64,000 bases of DNA, from positions 1 to 64,000 of the forward strand of contig JAEEJO010000037.1 in the NCBI GenBank assembly GCA_016281915.1, in the 5' to 3' direction. A model generated the notes under the pieces. That model did no database searches. It saw only the letters and a list, made by a program, of their open reading frames with translations, and was not told the DNA's origin. This document shows positions 52,768-61,917 of this stretch, piece by piece; position 1 is the stretch's first letter; the number at the start of each line of letters is the position of its first letter. The position numbers and the translations under genes were made by a program. This DNA is from Clostridiales bacterium (GTDB lineage: Bacteria; Bacillota; Clostridia; Oscillospirales; UBA644).

Positions 52768-53832
52768 ATGAACAGGCGAACCGTAAGGATCAACGTTCAG
52801 AACGGATATGACGTTATAATAGAAAACGGAATACTCTCTTCATGCGGAACGATAATCAGGCCAACGGTCAAAAACGGACGGGCAGCTGTAATTACCGACT
52901 CAAACGTAGCGCCGCTCTACCTGCAGACCGTTATTGCCGCTCTTGGTAAAGCGGATATCAAAGCTGACAGCTTTATTATCGAAGCCGGTGAACGCTCAAA
53001 GAATTTAGACACTCTTTCAGAGATACTTGAATTTCTGGCAGAAAAAAGATTCACGAAATCCGACACGGTTATCGCGCTGGGCGGAGGAGTTGTTGGAGAT
53101 ATCGCCGGATTTGCAGCCGCCGTTTATCTTCGCGGGGTAAGTATAATCCAGATACCCACAACGCTTCTTTCTGCGGTAGACTCATCCGTGGGAGGAAAAA
53201 CCGCTGTAAATCTGCGTTCGGGCAAGAACCTTGCAGGAGCGTTTATGCAGCCGGCTGCCGTTATATTCGATCCAGATGCGCTTTCGTCGCTGCCGCGCAA
53301 AGAATTTGAGAACGGTATGGCGGAGGTTATAAAATACGGAGTGCTTTTCAGCGAAGAGCTTTTCGAAACCGTTAAAAACGGCGCAGACAGTAATAATATT
53401 GCCGAAATAGCAGAAAAATGCGTTGTTTTCAAAGGAAGGACCGTTGAAAACGATGAGTTTGACGCGGGAGAGAGAAAACTTCTGAACCTCGGTCATACGA
53501 TAGGTCATGCAATTGAAAAATGCAGTAATTATACGATTTCTCACGGGTTCGCAGTAGCGTCGGGAATGGCTATGGCGGCGCGAGCAGGAGAAAAAATGGG
53601 GATAACGCAAGCAGGAACGGCAGAGGCAATAGAAAAAGCGCTTGAAAAATATTCACTTCCGACCGATACGTCATTTGATCCCTGTTCCCTTGCGTCATGC
53701 GCTTTATCGGACAAAAAGCGGGCAGGCGAAACGATCACCGCGGTAATTCCCGAAAGAATAGGAAAGTGCAGGCTTCACGGCATATCGGTAGGCGAGCTTG
53801 AAGATTTTATAAAAAAAGGTAAAAAACAGTAA
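52768..53832 (+). CDS. aroB: 3-Dehydroquinate synthase
   Basis: A 354-residue NAD+- and metal-dependent cyclase. EAGERSKNLDTLSEILEFL, ALGGGVVGDIAGFAAA, RGVSIIQIPTTLLSAVDSSVGGKTAVN and LNLGHTIGHAIE are diagnostic. The ATG at 52768 follows AAAGGAG; in-frame codons further upstream overlap aroF. The aroA ATG follows its stop codon directly. Confidence 0.97.
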   Translation: MNRRTVRINVQNGYDVIIENGILSSCGTIIRPTVKNGRAAVITDSNVAPLYLQTVIAALGKADIKADSFIIEAGERSKNLDTLSEILEFLAEKRFTKSDTVIALGGGVVGDIAGFAAAVYLRGVSIIQIPTTLLSAVDSSVGGKTAVNLRSGKNLAGAFMQPAAVIFDPDALSSLPRKEFENGMAEVIKYGVLFSEELFETVKNGADSNNIAEIAEKCVVFKGRTVENDEFDAGERKLLNLGHTIGHAIEKCSNYTISHGFAVASGMAMAARAGEKMGITQAGTAEAIEKALEKYSLPTDTSFDPCSLASCALSDKKRAGETITAVIPERIGKCRLHGISVGELEDFIKKGKKQ

Positions 53833-55089
53833 ATGGACGTAATGATCACACCGTCTGCGCTATCGGGCAGGATAAGCGCCATCGGTTCGAAATCGGATAT
53901 TCACAGGCTGCTTATCTGCTCTGCCGTTTCTGACGTGCAAACAACAATAGACGGTTTTTTTTCGTCGGACGATATTGTTGCAACGGTAAACTGTATAAGG
54001 GCGCTTGGGGCAAAAGCTGAGATTTCAGGAAATATTTGCGCCATAACACCGATCGGTTCCCCAGAACAACGTCCTTCATTTGATTGCGGCGAAAGCGGAA
54101 CCACGCTACGGTTTATCCTGCCCATCGCATGCGCTCTTTGCGAAAATGCAGAGTTCAGCGGAAGGGGACGTTTACCCGAAAGACCGATCAGCGAGCTTAT
54201 GGAAGCTCTTGAATCGGGCGGAGTGATTTTTTCGAAGACAAAGCTTCCTTTTTCCACCAAAGGCACGCTTTCGGCAGGAAAATTCTTTTTGCCGGGGAAC
54301 GTAAGCTCACAGTACATATCTGGCTTGATGACAGCGCTTTGTCTTATTAAAGGTAAAAGCGAAATATCTCTCACCTCCCCTCTTGAATCTGCCGGTTACG
54401 TTGATATGACGCTGTCATCGCTTCGTCTTTTCGGCGCAGATATTTCCGCTGAAGGCGGGAAATATACTGTTTACGGAAAAGAGCGGCTAACCTCGCCCGG
54501 CAGCGTAAAGGCGGACGGAGACTGGTCAAACGCACTGTTTTTTATGACGGCAGGCGCAGTATGCGGCGATATTGAGATAACAGGGCTGAATACGTCAAGC
54601 GTTCAGGGAGACAAAAAAACGGTTGAGATCTTGAAACGGTTCGGCGCAGAGATATCATTGAAAAATGAAGTAATCAAAATAAAGAAAAGCGTTCTTCACG
54701 GCTGCGACACCGATATTTCACAGATTCCGGACAGCTTACCGGCGCTTTCGGTCGTTGCCGCATTTGCAAAAGGCGATTCAAGATTTACAGGAGCGGGAAG
54801 GCTTCGTCTGAAAGAAAGCGACAGGCTTACGGCTGTTTGCAGAATGATAAACGCTCTTGGCGGAAAAGCGGAAGAAACGGACGACGGAATCACCGTTCAC
54901 GGCACCGAAGGACTTTCGGGCGGAACGGCAGAAGGCGAAAACGACCATAGAATAGTAATGGCCGCCACCGTTGCGGCATTTGCATGCAAAGAAAAAACCG
55001 TTATAAAAGGAGCGCAAGCGGTCAATAAATCGTATCCGACATTTTTTGAGGATATAAGTAAACTCGGAGGAGTAACAAATGTCATCTGA
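53833..55089 (+). CDS. aroA: EPSP synthase
   Basis: A 418-residue enzyme condensing shikimate 3-phosphate and PEP. SKSDIHRLLICSA near the N-terminus is a variant of the usual K-S-x-S-x-R segment (Ile replaces the second Ser); CGESGTTLRFILPIACAL, GRGRLPERPI, and RLKESDRL are present. Overlaps aroC by 11 bases. Confidence 0.96.
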   Translation: MDVMITPSALSGRISAIGSKSDIHRLLICSAVSDVQTTIDGFFSSDDIVATVNCIRALGAKAEISGNICAITPIGSPEQRPSFDCGESGTTLRFILPIACALCENAEFSGRGRLPERPISELMEALESGGVIFSKTKLPFSTKGTLSAGKFFLPGNVSSQYISGLMTALCLIKGKSEISLTSPLESAGYVDMTLSSLRLFGADISAEGGKYTVYGKERLTSPGSVKADGDWSNALFFMTAGAVCGDIEITGLNTSSVQGDKKTVEILKRFGAEISLKNEVIKIKKSVLHGCDTDISQIPDSLPALSVVAAFAKGDSRFTGAGRLRLKESDRLTAVCRMINALGGKAEETDDGITVHGTEGLSGGTAEGENDHRIVMAATVAAFACKEKTVIKGAQAVNKSYPTFFEDISKLGGVTNVI

Positions 55090-56170
55090 ATACGGCAAAG
55101 CACTGAAAATATCCGTTTTCGGACAGTCGCACGGCAAAGCGATCGGTGTAAATATAGACGGTCTTCCCGCAGGCGAAGAAATAGATGAAAAAGAGCTTAT
55201 TTCTTTTATGCAGAGGCGCGCACCGGGGAAAAGCGACGTTACGACGCACAGAAAAGAGGCTGACACGCCTGTTTTTTTATCCGGTATAGTGGACGGGAAA
55301 ACCTGCGGGGTACCCGTATGCGCAGTGATTGAAAATAAGGATGCTCATTCCTCTGATTACAGCGGATTTTCAAATACGCCTCGACCGGGGCACGCAGATT
55401 ACACTTCCGTGATAAAATACGGCGAATCTGCGGATATAAGAGGCGGAGGTCATCTTTCGGGACGGCTCACTGCGCCAATCTGCATAGCAGGCGGGATCGC
55501 AAAGCAGATCCTTGAAAAGAGAGGAATTTATATCGGAGCTCATATTTCTTCGGTTTGCAGGGTAAAAGATGACGGATTCCCGCTTTTTCCGACTGAAAAA
55601 CTGTTTGAAGAAATAGCGAAAAAGCCGTTTCCCGTTATAAACGACGAGATCGGGGATGCGATGAAAAAAGTGATCCTTTCCGCAGCAAACGATCTTGATT
55701 CGGTCGGAGGATGCGTTGAATGCGCTATTATCGGATTACCTGCGGGAATAGGTTCGCCGATGTTTGACGGCATTGAAAACCGCATTGGAGCCGCAATATT
55801 CGGAATTCCGGCAATAAAAGGGATAGAGTTCGGCGCAGGATTTCGATCTTCCGAGATGTACGGGTCTGAAAACAATGATCCGTTTTATGCAAAAGACGGC
55901 AAGGTAATGACGGAAACGAACAACTGCGGCGGTATACTCGGAGGAATATCCACAGGTATGCCGATAGTGTTCAATGTCGCCTTCAAGCCAACTCCTTCTA
56001 TCGGGAAGGAACAAAGAACGGTAGATCTGAAAAGCATGACCGACACGCATATAACCGTCGGGGGAAGGCATGATCCCTGCGTTGCAGTGAGGGCTGTGCC
56101 TGCGGTTGAAGCAGTTGCGGCGACAGTGATACTTGATATGTTGCTGGAGGAGAATAATGGAATTATCTGA
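55079..56170 (+). CDS. aroC: Chorismate synthase
   Basis: A 363-residue FMN-dependent enzyme forming chorismate. FGQSHGKAIGVNIDGLPAGE, RPGHADYTSVIKYG and GGGHLSGRLTAPICIAGGIA are present, as is GRHDPCVAVRAVPAVEAV. The SGRLTAP form replaces the GRSSARET of enterics, as is common in Clostridia. Its last 14 bases overlap pheA. Confidence 0.97.
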   Translation: MSSEYGKALKISVFGQSHGKAIGVNIDGLPAGEEIDEKELISFMQRRAPGKSDVTTHRKEADTPVFLSGIVDGKTCGVPVCAVIENKDAHSSDYSGFSNTPRPGHADYTSVIKYGESADIRGGGHLSGRLTAPICIAGGIAKQILEKRGIYIGAHISSVCRVKDDGFPLFPTEKLFEEIAKKPFPVINDEIGDAMKKVILSAANDLDSVGGCVECAIIGLPAGIGSPMFDGIENRIGAAIFGIPAIKGIEFGAGFRSSEMYGSENNDPFYAKDGKVMTETNNCGGILGGISTGMPIVFNVAFKPTPSIGKEQRTVDLKSMTDTHITVGGRHDPCVAVRAVPAVEAVAATVILDMLLEENNGII

Positions 56171-57296
56171 GATAAGAAAGAAAATAGACGAAACAGACGA
56201 AAAGCTTCTGCCTCTTTTTCTGGAAAGGATGAATCTTTCCGCCGAAGCGGTGAAATATAAAAAAGAGCATTCACTCCCGATCCTGAACAAAACAAGAGAA
56301 AATGAAATACTCCAGCGCGTAATGAGTGAAAGCGGAGATATGGAGCAATATGCGCACAGGCTGTATATGATGATTTTTGAGCTAAGCAGAGCATATCAGG
56401 CAACGCTGTTCAAAAACGGATCAAAAGTCAGAGAGGAAGCGGAAAGAGCGCTTTGCGAAACCGTAAATGAATTTCCGCAAAGAACCTCGGTAGCGTGTCA
56501 GGGAGTAAGAGGGGCTTATTCCGAAGAAGCAGCATCAAAAATGTTTCCGAGGGGCAATCTGATTTTTTTCAACTCCTTCGATGCTGTTTTTGAAGCGGTC
56601 GCAAGCGGATTTTGCCGTTATGGAGTAGTCCCCGTTGAAAACAGTTCAAACGGTTCCGTAAAAGCCGTATACGATCTTCTTCACACAAAAAACGTTAAGA
56701 TAGTAAAGAGCGGAAGGCTCTGCATACGTCATGAACTGATCGGTCTTCCGGGAACAAAGCCGGAGGATGTAAAAGAAATCCGTTCACACGAACAGGCGCT
56801 CGGTCAGTGCAGCGAGTACCTGAAAAGTCTTGGTACGACGGTAAAGATACAGCCTTTTCCCAACACGGCAACAGCGGCGAAATCGGTGGCTGACGGAAAG
56901 GACAAAAGCGTTGCGGCGATAGCATCCCACAGTGTGTGCGAGCTTTACGGGCTCGAATGCATCGCCGAAAACATACAAAACAGTGATAACAACTATACCC
57001 GCTTTATCTGTATTTCAAATAAAGCCGAAATATTTCCCGGTGCAAACAGGTTAAGTTTTGCCGTAGAATGCGAAAACAAGCCGGGAACGCTGTATTCGAT
57101 AATAGCAAAGATATCTGCGCTTGGAACAGATATCCTCAAGCTTGAAAGCTGTCCGATAACGGGAAGAAACTTTGATTTTGTTTTTTATTTCGAGATAGCG
57201 GCGAGCGTGAAAGACCCAAAGATAGTTTCTATGCTTGAAAGCCTTGAATACGAGTGCAAGAAGCTCATTTTCCTTGGCAATTATTCGGAGGATTGA
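56157..57296 (+). CDS. pheA: Bifunctional chorismate mutase / prephenate dehydratase
   Basis: A 379-residue P-protein making phenylpyruvate. AroQ-type mutase at about 1-85 (ELSEIRKKIDETDEKLLPLFLERM), dehydratase at about 105-285 (VACQGVRGAYSEEAA, FCRYGVVPVENSSNGSV, and NNYTRFICI with the catalytic TRF), ACT domain at about 298-379. In the ACT domain the Phe-binding ESRP motif reads ESCP, which may change feedback. GGAGGAG precedes the ATG at 56157. Its ATG lies in aroC; aroEK starts directly after its stop. Confidence 0.95.
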   Translation: MELSEIRKKIDETDEKLLPLFLERMNLSAEAVKYKKEHSLPILNKTRENEILQRVMSESGDMEQYAHRLYMMIFELSRAYQATLFKNGSKVREEAERALCETVNEFPQRTSVACQGVRGAYSEEAASKMFPRGNLIFFNSFDAVFEAVASGFCRYGVVPVENSSNGSVKAVYDLLHTKNVKIVKSGRLCIRHELIGLPGTKPEDVKEIRSHEQALGQCSEYLKSLGTTVKIQPFPNTATAAKSVADGKDKSVAAIASHSVCELYGLECIAENIQNSDNNYTRFICISNKAEIFPGANRLSFAVECENKPGTLYSIIAKISALGTDILKLESCPITGRNFDFVFYFEIAASVKDPKIVSMLESLEYECKKLIFLGNYSED

Positions 57297-58538
57297 ATGG
57301 AAGGCAGGATTTACGGACTTCTGGGCAGAAAACTCGGCCACAGCTATTCTGTATACGTTCACAAAAAACTCGGGAACAACGATTACAAGCTTTATGAAAT
57401 TGAACCGGAAGAGCTTGGCGATTTTATAAGGAATGAAAACGTCGGCGGACTGAACGTGACAATTCCGTATAAAGTCGAGGCGATGAAATACTGTGACGTT
57501 ATATCGCAGGAAGCCGAAAAGATCGGTGCTGTCAACACGGTAGTCAGACGCGGCGGAAAGATATACGGCTACAATACCGATAAATTTGGATTTATCAGCA
57601 TGCTTGAAAAGGGCGGCATAGACTTAGAGAATAAAAAGGTGATAATTCTCGGCAGCGGGGGCGCAAGCAAGACCGCATTATACTGTTCCGAGCTTCTTGG
57701 CGCAAAAGAGACAGTAATAATTTCAAGAAGCGGAGAGAATAATTACGGCAACATAGAAAAGCATTTTGATGCGGATATAATTATAAATGCCACACCAGTT
57801 GGCATGTTTCCCGAAAACGGGAAATCGCCGATAGATCTCACAAAATTCACCAAATGTGTCGGCGTTGCCGATATGATATATAATCCGTTGAGAACGCAGC
57901 TGCTGCTTGAGGCCGACGCGTTGGATATTCCGTGTATCGGAGGACTTTCCATGCTCACGGCGCAGGGAAAGAAATCTGCAGAACTGTTTTTCAACACCGA
58001 ATATCCCGACGATGCAACAGACAGCATAACACGTGAAATAGTCAGCGAAACAGAAAACATAGTACTGATCGGGATGCCGGGAAGCGGCAAGAGCGTTATC
58101 GGGCAAAAGCTTGCCGAGATATCGGGAAGAGAAATCATCGATACGGATGCGGAGGTTGAAAAGGAAACGAACAAAAAAATACCGCAGATATTTGCGGAAT
58201 ACGGTGAGGGAAAATTCAGAGAGATCGAAAGCAAAATAATCGCTTCTGCGGGCAAGCTGCACGGAAAGATAATAGTAACAGGCGGAGGAGCCGTAACGGT
58301 CGAGAAAAACTACGCTTCTCTCAAACAAAACGGACGTATCTATGAAATAATACGCGACCTGTCGCTTCTTGAAACACGCGGACGTCCGCTTTCGGAAAAC
58401 GCGAATCTTTCAGAAATGCTCGGCAAAAGACGTCCTCTTTACGAAAAATTCAGAGATACAGCCGTAAACAACGGAAAAACGCCGCTTGAAGCGGCGAATG
58501 AGATTTGGGGTGATTTCATTGAAAATTCTTGTGATTAA
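57297..58538 (+). CDS. aroEK: AroE-AroK fusion: shikimate dehydrogenase / shikimate kinase
   Basis: A 413-residue fusion. AroE part (about 1-243): YGLLGRKLGHSYS, GGLNVTIPYK (catalytic Lys), GYNTDKFGF (Asp) and NADP-binding LGSGGASKTAL. AroK part (about 252-413): P-loop GMPGSGKS at about 259, DTDAEVEKE, VTGGGAV and ETRGRPLS. It would carry out two successive steps, dehydroshikimate to shikimate to shikimate 3-phosphate. Continuous frame, no internal start with a good site. It follows pheA without a gap and overlaps aroQ by 20 bases. Confidence 0.95.
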   Translation: MEGRIYGLLGRKLGHSYSVYVHKKLGNNDYKLYEIEPEELGDFIRNENVGGLNVTIPYKVEAMKYCDVISQEAEKIGAVNTVVRRGGKIYGYNTDKFGFISMLEKGGIDLENKKVIILGSGGASKTALYCSELLGAKETVIISRSGENNYGNIEKHFDADIIINATPVGMFPENGKSPIDLTKFTKCVGVADMIYNPLRTQLLLEADALDIPCIGGLSMLTAQGKKSAELFFNTEYPDDATDSITREIVSETENIVLIGMPGSGKSVIGQKLAEISGREIIDTDAEVEKETNKKIPQIFAEYGEGKFREIESKIIASAGKLHGKIIVTGGGAVTVEKNYASLKQNGRIYEIIRDLSLLETRGRPLSENANLSEMLGKRRPLYEKFRDTAVNNGKTPLEAANEIWGDFIENSCD

Positions 58539-58941
58539 CGGGCCGAATATAAATATGCTCGGAATACGGGAGCCTGAGATTTACGGGAACAGAACATATG
58601 CTCAGCTGATAGAAATGATAAAAAAAGAAGCGGATACTGTCGGAGCCGAAGTTGAGTTTTTTCAGTCGAACCATGAGGGCGCGATAGTGGACGAAATACA
58701 GAGAGCGTATAACAGATTTGACGGTATCATCATCAACCCTGCGGCATATACACATACAAGCGTTGCGATAGCCGACGCGATAAAGGCCGTTGGAATCCCT
58801 GCCATTGAAGTGCATATATCAGATCCTGACACCCGTGAGGAATTCAGAAGGATATCCTACGTCAGACCCGTATGCGCGGCAACTGTAAAAGGAAAAGGAT
58901 TTGAAGGATATATCGAAGCGCTTCATATGTTGATAAAGTAA
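58519..58941 (+). CDS. aroQ: Type II 3-dehydroquinate dehydratase
   Basis: A 140-residue enzyme of the dodecameric type II family. ILVINGPNINMLGIREPEIYG (partly), SNHEGAIVDEIQ, INPAAYTHTSVAIADAI and EVHISDPDTREEFRRISY are complete. The start is TTG at 58519 with GGGGTGA upstream, giving the standard N-terminus. Last gene of the operon, followed by a terminator. With it all seven shikimate steps are present here. Confidence 0.95.
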   Translation: MKILVINGPNINMLGIREPEIYGNRTYAQLIEMIKKEADTVGAEVEFFQSNHEGAIVDEIQRAYNRFDGIIINPAAYTHTSVAIADAIKAVGIPAIEVHISDPDTREEFRRISYVRPVCAATVKGKGFEGYIEALHMLIK

Positions 58942-58943
58942 TA

Positions 58944-58971
58944 AAAATGCTTGCCATAAGACAAGCATTTT
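58944..58971. terminator. Bidirectional terminator between aroQ and MATE gene
   Basis: AAAATGCTTG (58944-58953) pairs with CAAGCATTTT (58962-58971), with T-rich tails on both strands; it serves the convergent aro and MATE genes. Confidence 0.88.
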
Positions 58972-58974
58972 ATT

Positions 58975-60354
58975 TTATCTGCTTTCAAGAGCGGGATCGT
59001 AATCTTTATCTGCTTTGACGTGTTTTCTATAGTAAATAAAAAATGCTATCAGCTGTGCGATAAAGGTGACTGTCCAAGAGAAGGCATATGAAAGATAGAG
59101 AACTTCGGGCGTGTGAAACTGTTCGATCTGAAAAACGGAGAATATCCATGCGATTCGCAGTCCGCAGATACCGATAACGGAAATGATCATCGGAATAACG
59201 GAAGAGCCCATTCCCCTGAGAGATCCTGTTGTGACGTCCATAAGACCGCACAGGAAATAAGGCAGAGAGATGTAAAGGAGTCTGACAAGTCCTGCTGAGA
59301 TCGCCTCGGCAGAGTCTGTGATATATATTGAAAGAAGCTGTTTTCCGAATATATTTACAAGAGATCCGCCTATGATACCAACTACGGTAACGCATGCCAG
59401 GCAAAGCCATATAGATCTGACTGCGCGCTTGTATTTTTTTGCGCCGGTGCACTGACCGACGAAATTGACCGCAGTCTGTGAAAACGCATTGATGCTGACG
59501 TAAACGAAACCTTCGATATTGCCTGCAGCGGCATTTCCTGACATGAATACGTCGCCGAATGAGTTGATAGACGACTGGATTATGACGTTGGAAATGGAAA
59601 AAAGCGCTCCCTGAATTCCTGCGGGCAGACCGATGCGGATTATTTTGAAAAATTGTATCTTATAAAAGCGCATTTTTGAGAGAATGAGGCGGCAGGAATC
59701 GGTCCTTTTCATAAGCGCAAGTATTACCAGCACTGCAGAAACGCCCTGAGAGATAATGGTCGCCAGCGAAACGCCCGCCACGCTCATATTGAATGCAGTG
59801 ACAAAGACGATGTTGAGTATAACGTTAATAACGCCTGCGGTGGAAAGGAAAATCAGAGGTCCCTTTGTATCTCCTACGGCACGAAGGATAGAAGAACCGA
59901 AATTATAAATCATTGAAAACGTCATTCCGCAGAAATAAATGCGCATATAGACGGTCGAGAGCCCCAGGACGTTTTCAGGGGTTTCCATCATGCGAAGGAA
60001 TGATTCGGAAAAAATAACGCCTATAAGCGTAAGGGTAATTCCGCTGACGAGAGCCGTGGGAATGGCTGTATGAACCGTTCTGTGAACCGCTTCGTTATCG
60101 TTGCCGCCGTAAGCATGAGCGACCGATACGCCTGCACCGACTGAAAGACCGACAAAAAGGTTTATGATAAGATTGGTTACTGAGCCTGTGGCACCTACCG
60201 CAGCAACCGTTATGCTTCCGCAGAATCTGCCCACAACAACAAGGTCTGCGGCGTTAAAAAGAAGCTGCAGAATGCTGGTCAGAATTATGGGGATCGTATA
60301 TTTAACAACGTTCCAGAAGAGCGGTCCCCGAAGTATCGAGTTGTTACTGTTCAT
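58975..60354 (-). CDS. MATE-family efflux transporter
   Basis: A 459-residue twelve-helix MATE transporter. TIPIILTSILQLLFNAADLVVVGRFCG at the start and IGLPAGIQGALFSISNVIIQSSINSFG at the start of the second half are standard (both shown in part). Distinct from the MATE at 36.6 kb. Monocistronic, with its own promoter. Substrate unknown. Confidence 0.93.
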   Translation of the reverse strand: MNSNNSILRGPLFWNVVKYTIPIILTSILQLLFNAADLVVVGRFCGSITVAAVGATGSVTNLIINLFVGLSVGAGVSVAHAYGGNDNEAVHRTVHTAIPTALVSGITLTLIGVIFSESFLRMMETPENVLGLSTVYMRIYFCGMTFSMIYNFGSSILRAVGDTKGPLIFLSTAGVINVILNIVFVTAFNMSVAGVSLATIISQGVSAVLVILALMKRTDSCRLILSKMRFYKIQFFKIIRIGLPAGIQGALFSISNVIIQSSINSFGDVFMSGNAAAGNIEGFVYVSINAFSQTAVNFVGQCTGAKKYKRAVRSIWLCLACVTVVGIIGGSLVNIFGKQLLSIYITDSAEAISAGLVRLLYISLPYFLCGLMDVTTGSLRGMGSSVIPMIISVIGICGLRIAWIFSVFQIEQFHTPEVLYLSYAFSWTVTFIAQLIAFFIYYRKHVKADKDYDPALESR

Positions 60355-60385
60355 TGATTTTTCCTTCGTTTGTTAATGCGCGGTT

Positions 60386-60414
60386 ATTATATCATATAAT
60401 AAAGAACAATTCAA
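60386..60414 (-). promoter_or_regulatory. Promoter of the MATE gene
   Basis: Minus strand TTGAAT (60409-60414), 17-nt spacer, TATAAT (60386-60391). Confidence 0.8.
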
Positions 60415-60471
60415 CAAGTTTTTGCAAATCGACTGATTTGTTGAAAATATTTCGATTTATAGAACGCAGAA

Positions 60472-60494
60472 ACGGTCCGGTAAAACCGGACCGT
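60472..60494. terminator. Hairpin downstream of the GDPD-MsrA gene
   Basis: ACGGTCCGG (60472-60480) and CCGGACCGT (60486-60494). The T-rich tail is on the plus strand although both neighbours are on the minus strand, so its direction is unclear. Confidence 0.45.
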
Positions 60495-60601
60495 GATTTT
60501 TATATTTTTCCGTATAATATCGGATACTTCCCGAATCGAATGAGAGCATCCGCGGATATTTCTATGCTTGTCTATCTGAAAATGGCTGACAATAAAACAG
60601 A

Positions 60602-61915
60602 TCAGCTGTTTTTATTCTTCTTTCTTCCAGAATTGACGAGTTCACAGGCGAATTCCTCGGGATGCTTAAGATAGTAATCCTGATGCTCTTTCCCTGCTTC
60701 ATAGAAGTTTTTGAGGGGTTCAATACTGATATAAACTTTTCTGCCGCTGTTTTTTTCAAGCTCGGATATCTTTTCATGAGCTATGCGTTCTTCCTCGGGT
60801 GCTGAGAAATACAGAGCGAGCGTATAGGAATGACCGCGGTCTATATACTGTCCTTTGTCGTCAAACGGGTCAACGTTTGCGAGAAAAACGTCAAAAAGCT
60901 CTGAAAACGAAACGATACGGCTGTCATAATCCACCTTTATAGTTTCACGGTGCCCTGTTTTCTGATGTTTCACATCCGAATATGAAGGATTTATTTCATC
61001 GCCGCCCGAAAAGCCCGCGATCACGTTCAGTACCCCGCCTTTTTCCTTAAAATCAGGCGTAATGCACCAGAAGCAGCCTCCGGCAAAGTATGCGGAAGAG
61101 AAGCTCCGATCTGTTCTTATGCGCTCGAAAATGGCGTATTCTCCATGCTCGCGGGCAAAAGACAGTTCGTCATCGTCCGTAACTGTCCATACAAATTTAG
61201 CAGCGCGGAAAAACTTTGTTGTAAGCAATACCGGAAATGATTTTCTGTATTCTTTATTGTAAGCGATAAAATCCGGTCTTGAAACGATGTTGAACGCCAT
61301 CAGAGTAAGAAGGAAAGTGACCGGATTATATTTTTTCTGATCCTTGTAAACATTCGTATAAAGCTGACCTGCTGTTACGCCCTGTACAAGCTTTTTGATT
61401 TTGTTTATCAGAAAAGGATTGAACGATTCAACGAGATACGGTCCACGGTAATCATTGAGAATCGGCGCGACCTTGTCGCAGAGAGACGTGTCAAGGTTTT
61501 CACCTTTAAGCTCAACGAGAACGGGAACCTGACCGTTTATAAGTTTCAGAACGTCCGTAAAAAGCGGTATTTTTTCATCAGTGTCTGAAAGACGAAGCGA
61601 TTTAATTTCTTCGGCTGTCATGCTGCAAAAAGCTCTGTCACAGCCCGTCATTCTGTTGACATTGCTGTCGTGAAAAACGAATACTTCCCCGTCCGAAGAG
61701 AGCTGAACGTCAAGCTCTATACCTGTTCCCTCTTTAATTGCGCGTTCAAAGGCGGCAAGGGAATTTTCCGGGATATCGCCGCCGTAAAGTCCCCTGTGGG
61801 CATATTCGCGCAAAAGACCGGAGTTTTTATCTGTTGCGGCACGCGGACGGGCGAGAACGAAAACATAAAGTAAAAACAGCACTGCCGCCGCCGAAATCAA
61901 AATTACTATCCACAC
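60602..61915 (-). CDS. GDPD-MsrA fusion protein, membrane anchored
   Basis: A 437-residue protein with three parts: an N-terminal membrane anchor (about 2-22), a glycerophosphodiester phosphodiesterase domain (about 35-265: YAHRGLYGGDIPENSLAAF, GIELDVQLSSDGEVFVFHD, with metal and catalytic residues) and peptide methionine-S-sulfoxide reductase MsrA (about 277-430: YFAGGCFWC catalytic Cys, FSGG, TGHRETIKVDYD, GQYIDRGHSYTLALYF, AGKEHQDYY). The frame runs through without stop or frameshift. Start is GTG two bases after the MFS stop. Why lipid-headgroup hydrolysis and Met repair are joined is unknown. Confidence 0.92.
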   Translation of the reverse strand: MWIVILISAAAVLFLLYVFVLARPRAATDKNSGLLREYAHRGLYGGDIPENSLAAFERAIKEGTGIELDVQLSSDGEVFVFHDSNVNRMTGCDRAFCSMTAEEIKSLRLSDTDEKIPLFTDVLKLINGQVPVLVELKGENLDTSLCDKVAPILNDYRGPYLVESFNPFLINKIKKLVQGVTAGQLYTNVYKDQKKYNPVTFLLTLMAFNIVSRPDFIAYNKEYRKSFPVLLTTKFFRAAKFVWTVTDDDELSFAREHGEYAIFERIRTDRSFSSAYFAGGCFWCITPDFKEKGGVLNVIAGFSGGDEINPSYSDVKHQKTGHRETIKVDYDSRIVSFSELFDVFLANVDPFDDKGQYIDRGHSYTLALYFSAPEEERIAHEKISELEKNSGRKVYISIEPLKNFYEAGKEHQDYYLKHPEEFACELVNSGRKKNKNS

Positions 61916-61917
61916 GG

